NCBI GenBank assembly: GCA_001630475.1
Contig: KV419402.1
Span: 365,910 to 429,909, forward strand
DNA: 64,000 nucleotides
Reading direction: 5' to 3'
Source: Sistotremastrum niveocremeum HHB9708
Taxonomy: Eukaryota > Basidiomycota > Agaricomycetes > Sistotremastrales > Sistotremastraceae
Position numbers and translations under genes: made by a program. The notes below the pieces were generated by a model. The model ran no database searches and was not told where the DNA came from. It worked only from the letters and a program-made list of their open reading frames with translations. Every line of letters begins with the position of its first letter. Position 1 is the stretch's first letter. Shown here in pieces: positions 10,689 to 21,015 of this stretch.

Positions 10689-11061
10689 GAACCTTTGGTG
10701 CGTGGCACATCTCTTTCGACTTTTACTATTGGCTGATTGAACCTTGCCTTTCAGCGAGCATGTCGGACGATCCAATCTGCCCGCTTCCTATCGTGCGCTA
10801 TCTTTATGTGATACATTGAAGACTACTACAGCATCTTAATCTACCATATCGCCCATGTTGCCGGTCTACTAGCAATGTCAATAATTTTCTATAATTGATT
10901 TTTTTTACTTGCACGAATGACGCAAGCGCTAGCCGAGTTCCGAAGTCCGACCCAAATCCGTTCTCCCGCCTTCAAGTTTCTGCCTCATCATCGGTGCGCC
11001 TGCAGTCGGCGCTGGGTCTCCCTGTCTGTGGCATAGACATCCAGACCCACATAGAGCTGCT
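10689..11061. other. Intergenic
   Basis: This 373-bp spacer between the F-box gene and the DnaJ gene shows no feature beyond a T-rich stretch near 10900. Confidence 0.4.
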
Positions 11062-11830
11062 ATGAATTTTCTTCCTCGTTCTCGATGTTTTTCAAGCTCT
11101 GCATGTCGGCTTGCTACACACTATGATACGTTGGCGATCCCTCGCGACGCCTCTAGAGCGCAGATAAAATCCAAGTTCTATACAGTAAGTGCCGTACTGG
11201 TTTCTGATCCACCATGTTTCTGACTTGCGACATTTCGAAACAGTTAAGCAAGGAACTTCATCCTGATACGCATCCGAACGACCCCGCAGCGAAATCCAAA
11301 TTCCAGAAAATCACCGAAGCTTATTCGGTGCTAGGCGACGAACGACAGAGGTGCGATTCATCTGATCTGTGGCATGAGACACCTGAACTTACTCTGATAA
11401 CAGAAGAGCATATGATCGCACGTTAGCAGATAGAACGCATTCGCCAGCCTCCAACCACTCTCACGACCACACATGGGAATACGAGCATTCGTACAGACGC
11501 GGCTCTGAAACATCTAGACATGCATGGCAGCATCCAAGACGACGTGCGCAATGGTCGCACAGCTACAGCCATCCCCGACAGGCTCCCTTCTCCTCGCCTT
11601 TCGACGGAGATCCTTTCTCCTCCCCTCACGTCCGAAACGCAACGGGACGTCACGAATTCCATCCCGGGAGACGCAGATCTTCGGCTAAGGATCATCGGAC
11701 AAGTGCAAGCAAGGACTCAGAGCATCGTGAAGCAGCAAACGAGTCCGGGCTCATCAGATTCGTTCAGGTTACAAGCATGGTTCTATTTTTGATGATGGCC
11801 ACTGGCGTCGGTCACGCAAGTGCAGCATAG
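11062..11830 (+). CDS. DnaJ (Hsp40) protein, probably mitochondrial, with C-terminal membrane segment
   Basis: A J-domain co-chaperone that would stimulate an Hsp70 ATPase. Exons 11062-11184, 11244-11350 and 11404-11830 give 218 residues. The N-terminus MNFLPRSRCFSSSACRLA is Arg/Ser-rich and lacks acidic residues, like a mitochondrial presequence. The J domain follows at about residues 20-82: THYDTLAIPRDASRAQIKS, then KELHPDTHPND with the essential HPD, then FQKITEAYSVLGDERQRRAYD. The middle is His/Arg/Ser-rich and probably disordered. The protein ends in a hydrophobic stretch, RFVQVTSMVLFLMMATGVG, that could be a single membrane anchor. The layout resembles DNAJC30-like mitochondrial proteins, though I cannot assign orthology. 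Confidence 0.8.
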
Positions 11831-12970
11831 CCGCTCAGAGCTATGACTTTCGCAGGCGGATCGTTCTGGATGAAGACGAATGCGTAGTAGTGGTCGCTCA
11901 AAGAGGGTTGGTCATGCGATGGCATGGGAGACTTGGGAGCGCCCTCTCGCTGTATTCGCGGACGGCATGTGCGTCGTTCTTGGTTCTCTTCTAGCTCCCA
12001 TCGTTGCTGACGATATCCATCAGATCAAGAAGTCGTCCGCTCCAAAACATCTGGGCTGACGTCGACGGGATAGGGCTCAGAAAGTCGCATACGACCTTGG
12101 GTCTTATCTGAGATAACGCGTTGAGAGTCAGCCTCCAGACAGCGCGATCGATTGCTGCACATTCTACCCGTCGTGCATGACCATGACCGACAAGATCCCA
12201 TGCGCGGAATCTGTCGCTAGCGAGTTGCCTCTAAAGGATGATTTTCCGGTGAAAAGATTATCTTCCCCGTACACATTTCCTTTTACGGAGGTGTGGGGAA
12301 GGAGGTTACGTGATGTCACAACTGGCATCTACGAGAGACCAGCCACATGAATAGTCTGCTGTCGATCCCAATTTCAATGCCGTACGCCGCAGCACAACCA
12401 GGTACATCCACTGTACTTGAAACACTCCGAGCCGAATAAACTGTACCTTTCCGTGAGGCTGGCATCTTCATACTTCTCCACCCTGGAGCGCGTGATTTTC
12501 AGGACCAACGCAAATCTGTCGCGTGGTCCACTCGACCAAGCAAATTTGTCGTCCGTCCCTTAGTGGAATCCGGTCTTCAGCTCTCCGACGTCAGTTTGCA
12601 CGCTCGCTAAGAATTAGTAGACCTACGCCTACGCATTGGAAGGCAGATTACGCCGGATTTGCGCTTTCGCTTCACTCTAGCGCAAACTTTTCCAAAGGGC
12701 ATGGGACAACGTTATCCAATCACACGTGCTCCGATTCTCGGAATGTTCTATGGTTCAACAACTGGTCTGTCCGACATGTCAATTTTAGCTTTCGATCACT
12801 TTCTGCTTTGGTTCCATCGGTTCATTGAGTCCCCGTGGGCCGGTTGTCGCTATGTGGCTCGATTGCATCCCGCATACTTATACAGTGCTTGAAGTGGAGG
12901 CACAACTGTTCGCTTGTTGTGGCACTTCAGTCCTCTTGTTCGTCTGACCATCTCATGATCCCTTCCCAAC
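11831..12970. other. Intergenic, no gene recognised
   Basis: In these 1140 bp short frames exist (for example at 12523-12828), but none shows domain features, splice-compatible continuation or convincing codon use. It probably contains the promoter of the DUF6534 gene. Confidence 0.4.
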
Positions 12971-14867
12971 ATGTCTAGTCCGTCTGCCTTCCCTCAAACA
13001 TACGGCGCCATCTTGATCGGCGTTATCATCTCAACATTGTGATCTCCGCGTCTCCCATCACCGATGGAACAGCACTCATTAGTCTCGATCACAGCTTGTC
13101 TGGGATAAACACCTCGCAAGTCATATATTATTTCAGTCAATATCCGGGTGATCCAAGACGGTTGAAGATCACCGTACGTGAATGTTTGAAATTTCGCTCT
13201 CAGTCATTCACCTTCTATCAGGTCTTTGCTACCTGGTACATACTGCGTTCATAGCGCCGCTATATGTCCTCATTCTGTCTAGGCTGTTCGACGTAATCCA
13301 AGCCGGACTGTTAGGGCATGCCGTATATTACTACTTCGTCCTCAATTTCTTCAACCCCACAGTTCTATCGGACGGCGTTTGGTGAGTAATTGGGAGACTC
13401 ACCGGCGGTATCGATTTATCTGACTGTGTTCTAGGAGTCTCTATGTGGGTTGACTTCATACTCTATATCCCAGGTTGCTTATCGTTCGTTAGCTTGATGT
13501 CGTAATAACTGTACGCCGCCTTCTAGAATCACACAATGAGATACTAATACAATATCAGGGTGTTGTGACATTGATTGTTCAAACGTATCGTGCTATTCCT
13601 TGAGATTAATGAACGTCGCACTGATTCCGGATGTCAGGTTCTTCGCAGATCGGGTCCGGCGCTGTATGTGTAGCAGTTCTCAGCATGATCACGATTAACC
13701 GTCTCGCCTACCTTCAGTCAAACCATACGGCTGGCTTACCGCACTCTTGATCGTGAGTTCATTCACATGACCCTTATCGCTTTCTCATTCCGTCGATGCC
13801 TTCAAGGTTATCTTGGCATTGTTCACATTCTGTGAGCTCTAGTTTTGATCTAGCAGACACGTGGCGTTGACCTTGAATTTCTCAGCTTGGGCCATCGGTC
13901 AGTCGTTCGACGAATTTGATTACATAAGCCTCACCTCGGACATCCAGCCTTCACGTTCTTCAGTTTCCAACACAAAGCCTGGGGAGATATATTTAATTAT
14001 AAGGTAGATCATGCCTCTTCAATTAACGTCCTTTCCCTGGCCTAATTTTGTCTCAGACAGTCGTTATCATGCACATCGTCAGCGCGATTACCAGCGATGT
14101 GTGTATCACGATCTCTCAGATCTATTACCTTCGACGATCAAACACCCGATTCATTGCGTGCGTTTTACTCGTCCGAGCCACCCTTCGAATGACATACTGA
14201 GGGGGCGCACTCAGCACGGAAACACTCATAAATCGCTTATCTATCATTATCTTTAATCAAGGCCTTTTGACCTGGTCAGTCTTGATCGGCTCATGTCCAT
14301 TATCGTTTACTTACGTCGAGATACAGCATTTTAGCCTGTTGCGAGCTTGTCGTGGTCAGTCTAGGATCTACACGAGCTGGAAGTCGACGCTAATCCAACT
14401 TCAGTTCTTGGTTGCTCCAGACTCATTCTACTATGTAACTGTTCATTCCCTCATCGCAAAATGTATGCTGCCCCGCTCTCTTTCATTTCCATCTTTGCTG
14501 ATGTTACTTTGACATAGCTTATGCTGGATCCCTGTTCGCATCGTGAGCCCTGTGACGCCCTCTCATTTATTCTAGCTAACGATCCTCATTCAGCCTCAAC
14601 GCTCGTCGGTCGCTGAATAAGATCAACACGAAGAACTTGCCCCCTCGTGCTGGATCAAGTCTCTCTGTGCAACCACCTTCTCATTACGGCGGATCACCTC
14701 GTGACATTATCACTCTGCAGCCTATCAGAGAATTCGACTCGCCCTCCCTGAGCTCAGACAAGTCGGACAAGTCTGATACTCCGACGTATATGATCGCTCC
14801 GTTTCCGAGGGTCAAGCTAGACGATTCACAGGCCCGTCATGTCCTTCTCGGATCGTCGCCGGTTTGA
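12971..14867 (+). CDS. DUF6534-family multi-pass membrane protein
   Basis: This is a seven-helix-type membrane protein of a family common in Agaricomycetes; the function is unknown. It is heavily split. The first exons are 12971-13038, 13095-13173, 13222-13235 and 13283-13381, all phase-consistent, giving SAFPQTYGAILIGVIISTF, then SGINTSQVIYYFSQYPGD, VFATWLFDVIQAGLLGHAVY and NFFNPTVLSDGVW. Later exons read VTLIVQTYRA (about 13560), KPYGWLTALLI (about 13720), VILALFTF (about 13807), IMHIVSAITSDVCITIS (about 14065), RRSNTRFIA, ETLINRLSIIIFNQGLLT (about 14225), VAPDSFYY (about 14411), AYAGSLFAS and a final exon of about 14594-14867 starting SLNARRSLN. The order of signature segments (ITSDV..ISQIYYL, TLINRL..NQGLLT, SLFAS..SLNARRSLN) fits the family well. 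Some middle splice sites are unresolved. The cytosolic tail is Ser-rich. Confidence 0.75.
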
Positions 14868-15197
14868 TGCAGAGTGCTGAGCCAGTGCCAATCGCTACTT
14901 AGGACATCGATCTTTCAATAATGGACACTGCGCTGCACATAGTGATGTACTGGATGCATCACGTCCGTCGTTTTCTTATTTTGTACTCCTCTATCCTATT
15001 TGCTGTACGTGTACGCCTCTGTATATGTATCCGTACTCTTATCCGTATGTAACTCGTATGCAACTGCTTTGAACTTCTTGAATCCGCAGGACTCTAATCA
15101 ATCACAATTTGCGAAACCGTCCGCGTACACCGACTGAAGAAGGACACGGTCCGCGGGTTGACTCCCAGAAGTTGTCTGAGATCCGTCTAAATGGTGT
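14868..15197. other. Convergent intergenic region
   Basis: A spacer of 330 bp between the 3' ends of two convergent genes. Short TGTATNTGTATCCGTA-like runs near 15020-15060 may belong to 3'-end processing signals. Nothing else is seen. Confidence 0.35.
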
Positions 15198-16691
15198 CTA
15201 CACGCCGTACATATCTCTAGCATTCTTCCGCGACTCTCTCATCACCCTCTCCGTATCCCAAGCATCTCCGGCAACACCAGCGACAAACTCGGCGGTCCAC
15301 GGAATCATAGCCGTATGACAAAAGGGTAACCGACCCTTGACCTCACTCGAGAGGGAAGGATAGAGATTTGACGGCGTCATGTAAGGCGCGTCTGTCTCGA
15401 GGAGGATGCGCAACGGTTTTGAGGGATCGGCAGATAAGTGACGGATTACCGCCGAGGTGTTGAAGTTCGTAGCATAGGTGATGACTCCTATGAAAATAGA
15501 CGTGTCAGGATGGACTATTGCAAGCGTAGAGCGCAGTTTCACGTACCTGTAATGCCGATGTACAGATTCGGGAAGTGGTCAAGGAGACTCGTCGCGAGTT
15601 CTGGGGAATCGGTGAAACAGTGGACGTGGATCTGTGATTGTCATCAGGATCAGACTTTATCTCAGTAGCAGCAGCGGACAACGTACCTTGTGATCCTTGG
15701 GGACTTCAGCTTTCAATATCCTTTCTATGTCTGCATCCGCCTCCCGAGTATGTATAGTGAGAGGCTTTCCGAGACGAACAGCGTGGCGCAGTTGCCGCAC
15801 AAGGACTTCTTGTTGTGTCTCTTTGGGAGAAAGGGTATAATGATAGTCCAGTCCCATCTCGCCCCATCCGACACAGCGAGGATGAGCCATGGCCTCGAGT
15901 CTGCGTCGTGAATTAAAACCTTCATAAGGAGGGGAATGAGGTGGGCGACGCCGACTCACATTTCGTTTTCTACTTCGTCCGTGTAATCTTTTGCATTATG
16001 ACTTGATAGACGATGTCAATGCACGAAGTCAGATGTCGAAGCAACATGGGGCGAGCTCACGGATGCACGCCTGTCGCTCAGATTAGCGATATATTAAGAG
16101 ATCACTGAAGGACAAACCCATGACGAAGTGGTACTGTATCCCAGACCATTCTTTCTCTCTCATCTCCTCTGTCAGAGCAGAATCGGCAAGCGTTCTCCAT
16201 TCTCTGAGCTCAGGAGCCTCACACCACACATCCACGATCGCCTCAACTGGATGCACACCCCCATTTGATACCGCGGGATCATGATACAGTGCTCTGAAAA
16301 ATTCCGAGATCGTGTTGTATTGGCCGTCTGGATATTTTGTTCTGTACGCCGAGAACGTTGACAGAACGTGAGTGTGGGTGTCCACAATGGGGATCACAGG
16401 AGGCGATCCTGATGTTTCGCTCAGACCAACTGCTGAGGAGTGAACTGGTAGGATGAGATTTTGTTCGTTCGGCGCCTGGGGTTTCTTCTTGTTGTTCTTT
16501 CCCATTCTTGGTGGTGGTGGTGGTGTATTACTTGGTTTTGGAAACTGGGAGTTTATCGTGTCAGCGATTGCGACTTTCTGACGGTGGTAACTCGTGCTAT
16601 ATGAAAAAATAACACGTACACTTGTTGACGAGGAGATAAAGCGGGTAGGAATGAGTAGTAATGATGTCTTGCTCACAAGTCGAGCAAGCAT
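15198..16691 (-). CDS. TatD-family metal-dependent hydrolase (deoxyribonuclease-like)
   Basis: A TatD-type TIM-barrel hydrolase; relatives include bacterial TatD and yeast/fission yeast TatD homologs with nuclease activity. Exon 1 is 16118-16691. Short exons encode GVHP and HNAKDYTDEVENEM, then an exon starts LEAMAHPRCVGWGEMGLDYH (about 15907), followed by IHVHCFTDSPELA (about 15633) and VITYATNF (about 15486) to the stop at 15198. Metal-site motifs are intact: VDTHTHV near the N-terminus, the Glu of GWGEMGLDYH, IHTREAD, VHCFTD and LLETDAPYM. The first 65 residues before MGKNNKKK look like a mitochondrial leader or a mis-extended start, and Met at 16505 is an alternative. An intron within that leader is also possible. 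Confidence 0.85.
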
Positions 16692-16798
16692 CCAATGAGT
16701 TACCTGATTGACAGGCTGGAGTCAGTTGCGGATCCGAAAACAGTGCCCATGTCTCTGTTACTTATTATATGTTTAAAATTTGGCCAGTTGCCAAGCGC

Positions 16799-16870
16799 AC
16801 GCCGATGGTGAAATGGTTATCATACTTGCCTTCCAAGCAAGTGGTAGGGGTTCGATTCCCCTTCGGCGTA
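16799..16870 (+). tRNA. tRNA-Gly (anticodon UCC)
   Basis: The 72-nt cloverleaf can be folded by eye. The acceptor stem ACGCCGA (16799-16805) pairs with TCGGCGT (16863-16869), followed by discriminator A. The D arm includes GGTGAAATGGTTATCA. The anticodon stem CTTGC/GCAAG encloses the loop CTTCCAA with anticodon TCC, reading GGA glycine codons. The T arm GGGGTTCGATTCCCC is canonical. There is no intron. A T-rich run follows the 3' end (TAGTTTTTAACTTTT), matching RNA polymerase III termination. Confidence 0.95.
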
Positions 16871-16887
16871 GTTTTTAACTTTTACAG
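16871..16887 (+). terminator. RNA polymerase III terminator of tRNA-Gly
   Basis: A TTTTT run directly downstream of the tRNA discriminator base, with a second T4 run just after. Position and sequence fit a Pol III terminator. Confidence 0.6.
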
Positions 16888-17216
16888 TCAAAATCCTTGA
16901 CCGTCATTACTAGTAATTTTACACACTTCATACACTCGCTCAGTGTTCTTAATTTATTGTCCCGCACTTCAGTTCAACTGACAGTTCCACATCACTGTAG
17001 CAACGATAGCTTCTTAGTGACTTCATCTCAGGGCGTCTGGCGCGCTCATACTCCGCCGCAGCCTTGGTGCAGCTACTACTAGTCGTGTGCAACAGGGCAT
17101 CTATGGATGGCTTCACTTCTCCCAGCGTACTGCATACTGGCTTGTAAAGCCACGCACCTTGTTCACTGAACAAAGCGTACAATCCTGCATCCAAAGTCTT
17201 CCGCGAATCTTCGACA

Positions 17217-18873
17217 ATGGTACCCGTTCAAGTTGTGGACCATACAATGCAGCACGTATCATATACACCCGAAACTCAACACAGTTTCTGGTCTATCCCA
17301 GAACTAGTCGCTCTGGTCGTGGACGCATGCCGTCATGATGATATCCCGAACCTCACTCTCGTCAGTCGAAGTGTGTACGGCGTTGCTATGGATGGTCTCT
17401 GTCGGAATATAAAAGTGCTTCAAAAGTTTCTCAGAATTTTAGCCCCTCTGACGCTGAACCAAAACGGAGAATATGTAAGCCCCTTACCTTGCTTTAATCA
17501 TGTACCTCCATTGATCAGTGATCTGCTTCTGCGTCCAGATATTTTCCCGTGATCCCACGCTAGAAGATTGGGATCGCTTTTCCAGGGCGTCCCAACGCGT
17601 CCGATCTCTTACTTATAATCCTCAAGGCCCTAATCCATACATTGCCGATAGCGCCTGGCAACAATTCATCACTACCAGTTCTTCACTGCCCTCGCAGTCA
17701 CCTCTTTTCCCACGACTCACTGAGATTCATTGGTCGAATCGTAGACGTCCACCTCAGACGATCCATTCCCTCTTCTTCATGAGCGACGGACTGCGCATCC
17801 TGAATCTGGATGCATGGAACTGGGACGATACATCTACGATGTTGTCCGGGATAATGTTGAGAGCACCGAATTTATCGGTGCTCCGGGTGGCAGGGATTTG
17901 GACCAGTCCTGAGAGACGCATTAGCGATGATGTCGAGGAGCGGTTGATAGAGTGCATCCAGCATCTTGAACATCTCGACTCTGTCGCGCTACCCGTCGAG
18001 CTCTTGAGTTCCAGAGCCTTCCTCACGCTCGCCGATAAGCCCTTTTTGTCAAAAATATTCCAGACCACGGGGCCCGTCGCGATCGATTATGCACTGCACA
18101 AACATCTACTTCTAATCCAACCCTATGCATTTCGATCCCTTCTGAAGCTCAACCTCGGCATGCCCTTGGAGACGTTAACAAAGAGTCTAGCCGAATCCGC
18201 TGGAGTCCTGAACATCGACTCATTTATCATCAACATCCCGAGTTTCTTACCCAACGCTAATCCTCGACTCTGTTTCTCACTCATCGCGCATACTTTCCCT
18301 CGCTTGAAAGAGCTGGTGCTTCGTGCCAACCCCAAAATGCGGCTCCGTATCGATGTTGCGGTACTCCGTCCCTTATTCTCCTTGTCCGCATTACGACATG
18401 TTCACTTTGATTACCAAGACCTCCCGGATGGCTTTTGTGATCAAGATATGTTTGAGATCGCTACTTCTTGGACAAAGTTGGAAGTGTTATATTTCAGTTG
18501 GAGTAAATCCCGCGTTCAACCAGACAGCGGGATGCGTCTCACGATAGCTGCTCTTGCTCCCTTCGCCGAGAATTGTCCTCATATGCGGAACCTATCTCTT
18601 GCAGTAAATGCCTCTCTTCCTCCGGCACTTCCGCCAAGTGCGGATGCTCGGTTCGGGAGGCGCTTTCGCTGCTGGGAGGTATTGTCGTCTGTGATAGACA
18701 GCGAAGGAGCTCACATCGGTCAGATAGCTACATTCCTCTCCCAAATCTTCAGCCTCAGCGGGACGTTCACTTGGGTGCCGAGTCAGGTTGGCCAGGGGCC
18801 TTGGCAATCTCGATGGGCAGAGCTGAAGTCAGAATTGGATAATCTGAGACGGATGCAGTCTTTGCCGCTGTAG
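17217..18873 (+). CDS. F-box/LRR-type protein
   Basis: A probable SCF ubiquitin-ligase receptor. Exon 1 is 17217-17474, the intron 17475-17538 (GTAAGC..CAG) and exon 2 17539-18873, giving 530 residues. The F-box-like segment WSIPELVALVVDACRHDD then IPNLTLVSRSVYGVAMDGL lies at about residues 25-62. Leu-rich irregular repeats follow to about residue 500. The first residues after the intron, EDWDRFSRASQRVRSLTYN, match the corresponding segment of the paralogs at 8861 and 59955 (pattern D/E-x-x-x-F-x-x-x-A-x-R-V-R). The C-terminus WAELKSELDNLRRMQ is a short charged helix, shorter than the coiled coils of the paralogs. Confidence 0.8.
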
Positions 18874-18994
18874 CGGTGTAGGGCACTTTTCAATATCCAA
18901 AGTTGTATTTATGAGCTACATTTGCGGTATATATAACAAATAGCTCTATACCGTGGTTCTTAGCAATAGTAAAGTTGACATCGTCTCACATGCG

Positions 18995-21015
18995 TCAGCC
19001 TAAAGGTCGGTCTCTTCTTGCCACTGGATCAGCACTAAAATCCCAGAGTTCGATATACGGTCCGGGCTACCATGGAGGGAATCAGTATCAATGCGAGTCA
19101 CCTTAAAGAGTGCGATAAAATTGCACTTACCAAACGACCAGAGGGTGGCACATCATCTTCCTCCAAGATATTGGGATTTGGCACCTCTGCATAATTGAAG
19201 ATGTAAATTCGATTATCATCCATCAGAAGCGAACTGATTCTGTAAAAATCCGTGAATAAGAGGAACCGTTGGCAGTTGTACGGGAGGAATGTGTAAACGC
19301 CGTCAACAAGAAGTGTCAGCAGTTGCAACCTGCTGAAGTAAGCTTCGGGTACAATACGGTCGCGGGGCTGATCGTGATAACTGGATTCCCCAAACTCTCT
19401 CTCCTTATCGATGACCGCAACTCTTGATCTGCGTCCTTTCAACCCAGGGAGAAATTCAAGCACAACAATATATGGATCTGGATCGTTCCGACGGCGGATG
19501 TTGACTTCCAGCTCAGAGAAACATAGTCTGTTCCCCGAAGCCTCAACGCACCAGCGTTCAGGACTATCGGTCTGGAAGAAGGTGGCAATCTTGGCCCATC
19601 GGGGGTAATCAATAACGATCAGACCATTGTCTCGCTCAGTCCTTCCTGCATCGACTCTCGCAGAAACCAGCAAAGCCATGAGGGCCGAAGTCGACAATGC
19701 AATCATGAACGACATCTCATATGGGTGCTCGTCGATGGTGATCGGTACTTCGATAAGTAAGAGTCCGCATGGGAAGCCAGTTCGTCCAGGCGCTGATCTA
19801 CATCGCAGCTGACGATAGCATAACTCTCTACGCGTGCGAGGGAAGTTCAAGATGAAAGACAGTTTCTGATCCGTCGAGATAATGCGGATGCACGGTTTTG
19901 GGTCACGACAAAGCAACGCAATATCATGGGTGGAAAGGAAAGTGAAGTCATCGATCTTGACCGTATCGTTTTGCGGTATGAATTCCTACAATTCACGACG
20001 ATTTCATTATTAATACTGTCTGCAGGATATTCCAGAGTTACAAGTCGACTCACGGTAACGGTTTCTGCGGTCTTCCAATTCTGAATAATCAAAATCGGAT
20101 TCGTATCGATCTGATGTTGAAACCAGAGCGTCCCGATGAGGAATCCACATAGCCGCATCGCGGGCACCCAATCTTCGCCACCGATCCACAAGTCCGACGG
20201 AACACTCGTCCATAGCTCTCGTAGGGTGTCGCTGACTGGTAAGGGATTCGACGTCACGGTTTGAGAAAAATCTCCAGTCTTCTTGTCATGACAGTAGACT
20301 TCGAAGCCAATCGACCCGGGTGCCCTGATTCGTGTCAGCACAATCGAAAGGGTAAAAGAATAAGGACAGCACCTGTCCTCAACTGATACCACCACCAGCA
20401 GTACATCATCATGGTCGGCTCTGATGGTTTTCACCGTCATGATAGGAATGGGGAAGGTGAGGTGATTGATAGTCACAGGATCTGCAGCTGCGCCAGACTC
20501 TGTATATTCCAGCTCGTAAGCATGAGCGGTAGTTTCAACTTCATAAAGTATGAAGTGAATTCTTGCGCTGCATGCTTCAGTTGTGAATATAGATTCGATC
20601 GCAACGTCCGCGAGACTATCGAAAGAGACCTCATCTGGAAGGGGAGCCCATGTGGCTTTGGGAATATAGGTTGGCGAATTCCAGAGGGCTTCCCGGTGTC
20701 TGAGCTTTTCGAGCCGATCTCCCCAAGACAACGTCTGTAAGGGAACCAATGGTAGGTAGGGACGTGTCGAAACATCTTCGATAGCATTTAGACATGCAAT
20801 AGACAAGTCGCAATGCTTGAGGGATACCCCTAACGCCTGAAGCTGAGTGAGCGAGAATTTTCCGTATATGCTTCAAGATGAAAGCGTACGACTCGAAATG
20901 CTTTGGAGTCCCTATTCGAGAGCGACAAGAAAATCTGCATTATTAGCTCCCTTGGAAGGCTCTGGAGCCTGGTAGTCGGTTTAGACAATTGAGACATGGA
21001 GAAGAGAATGGTCAA
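18995..21015 (-). CDS. F-box domain protein
   Basis: Four exons in transcript order, 21015-20890, 20842-20054, 19985-19131 and 19066-18995, all phase 0 with GT..AG introns, give 613 residues. The N-terminus carries an F-box: LQSLPRELIMQIFLSLSN followed by SKAFRV. After the first intron comes LQALGVSLKHCDLSIACLN and the RHREALWNSPTYIP segment usual in this basidiomycete F-box class. The rest is a beta-rich domain with no recognised fold. The last exon adds GPYIELWDFSADPVARRDR, a tail that recurs in such proteins (pattern GPYxExWDF). Without that last intron the frame would stop at 19098, so the 3' end is the least certain part. Its architecture differs from the LRR-type F-box genes nearby and resembles the gene at 52463. 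Confidence 0.7.

Larger units (their letters stand above)
16692..17216. other. Intergenic region holding a tRNA gene
   Basis: A spacer of 525 bp between the divergent TatD-like and F-box genes. Apart from the tRNA at 16799-16870, nothing is recognised. Confidence 0.5.

Noticed and set aside
12523-12828. 101-codon plus-strand frame
   Set aside because: No domain, no partner exons and irregular composition; it is probably chance in an intergenic region.
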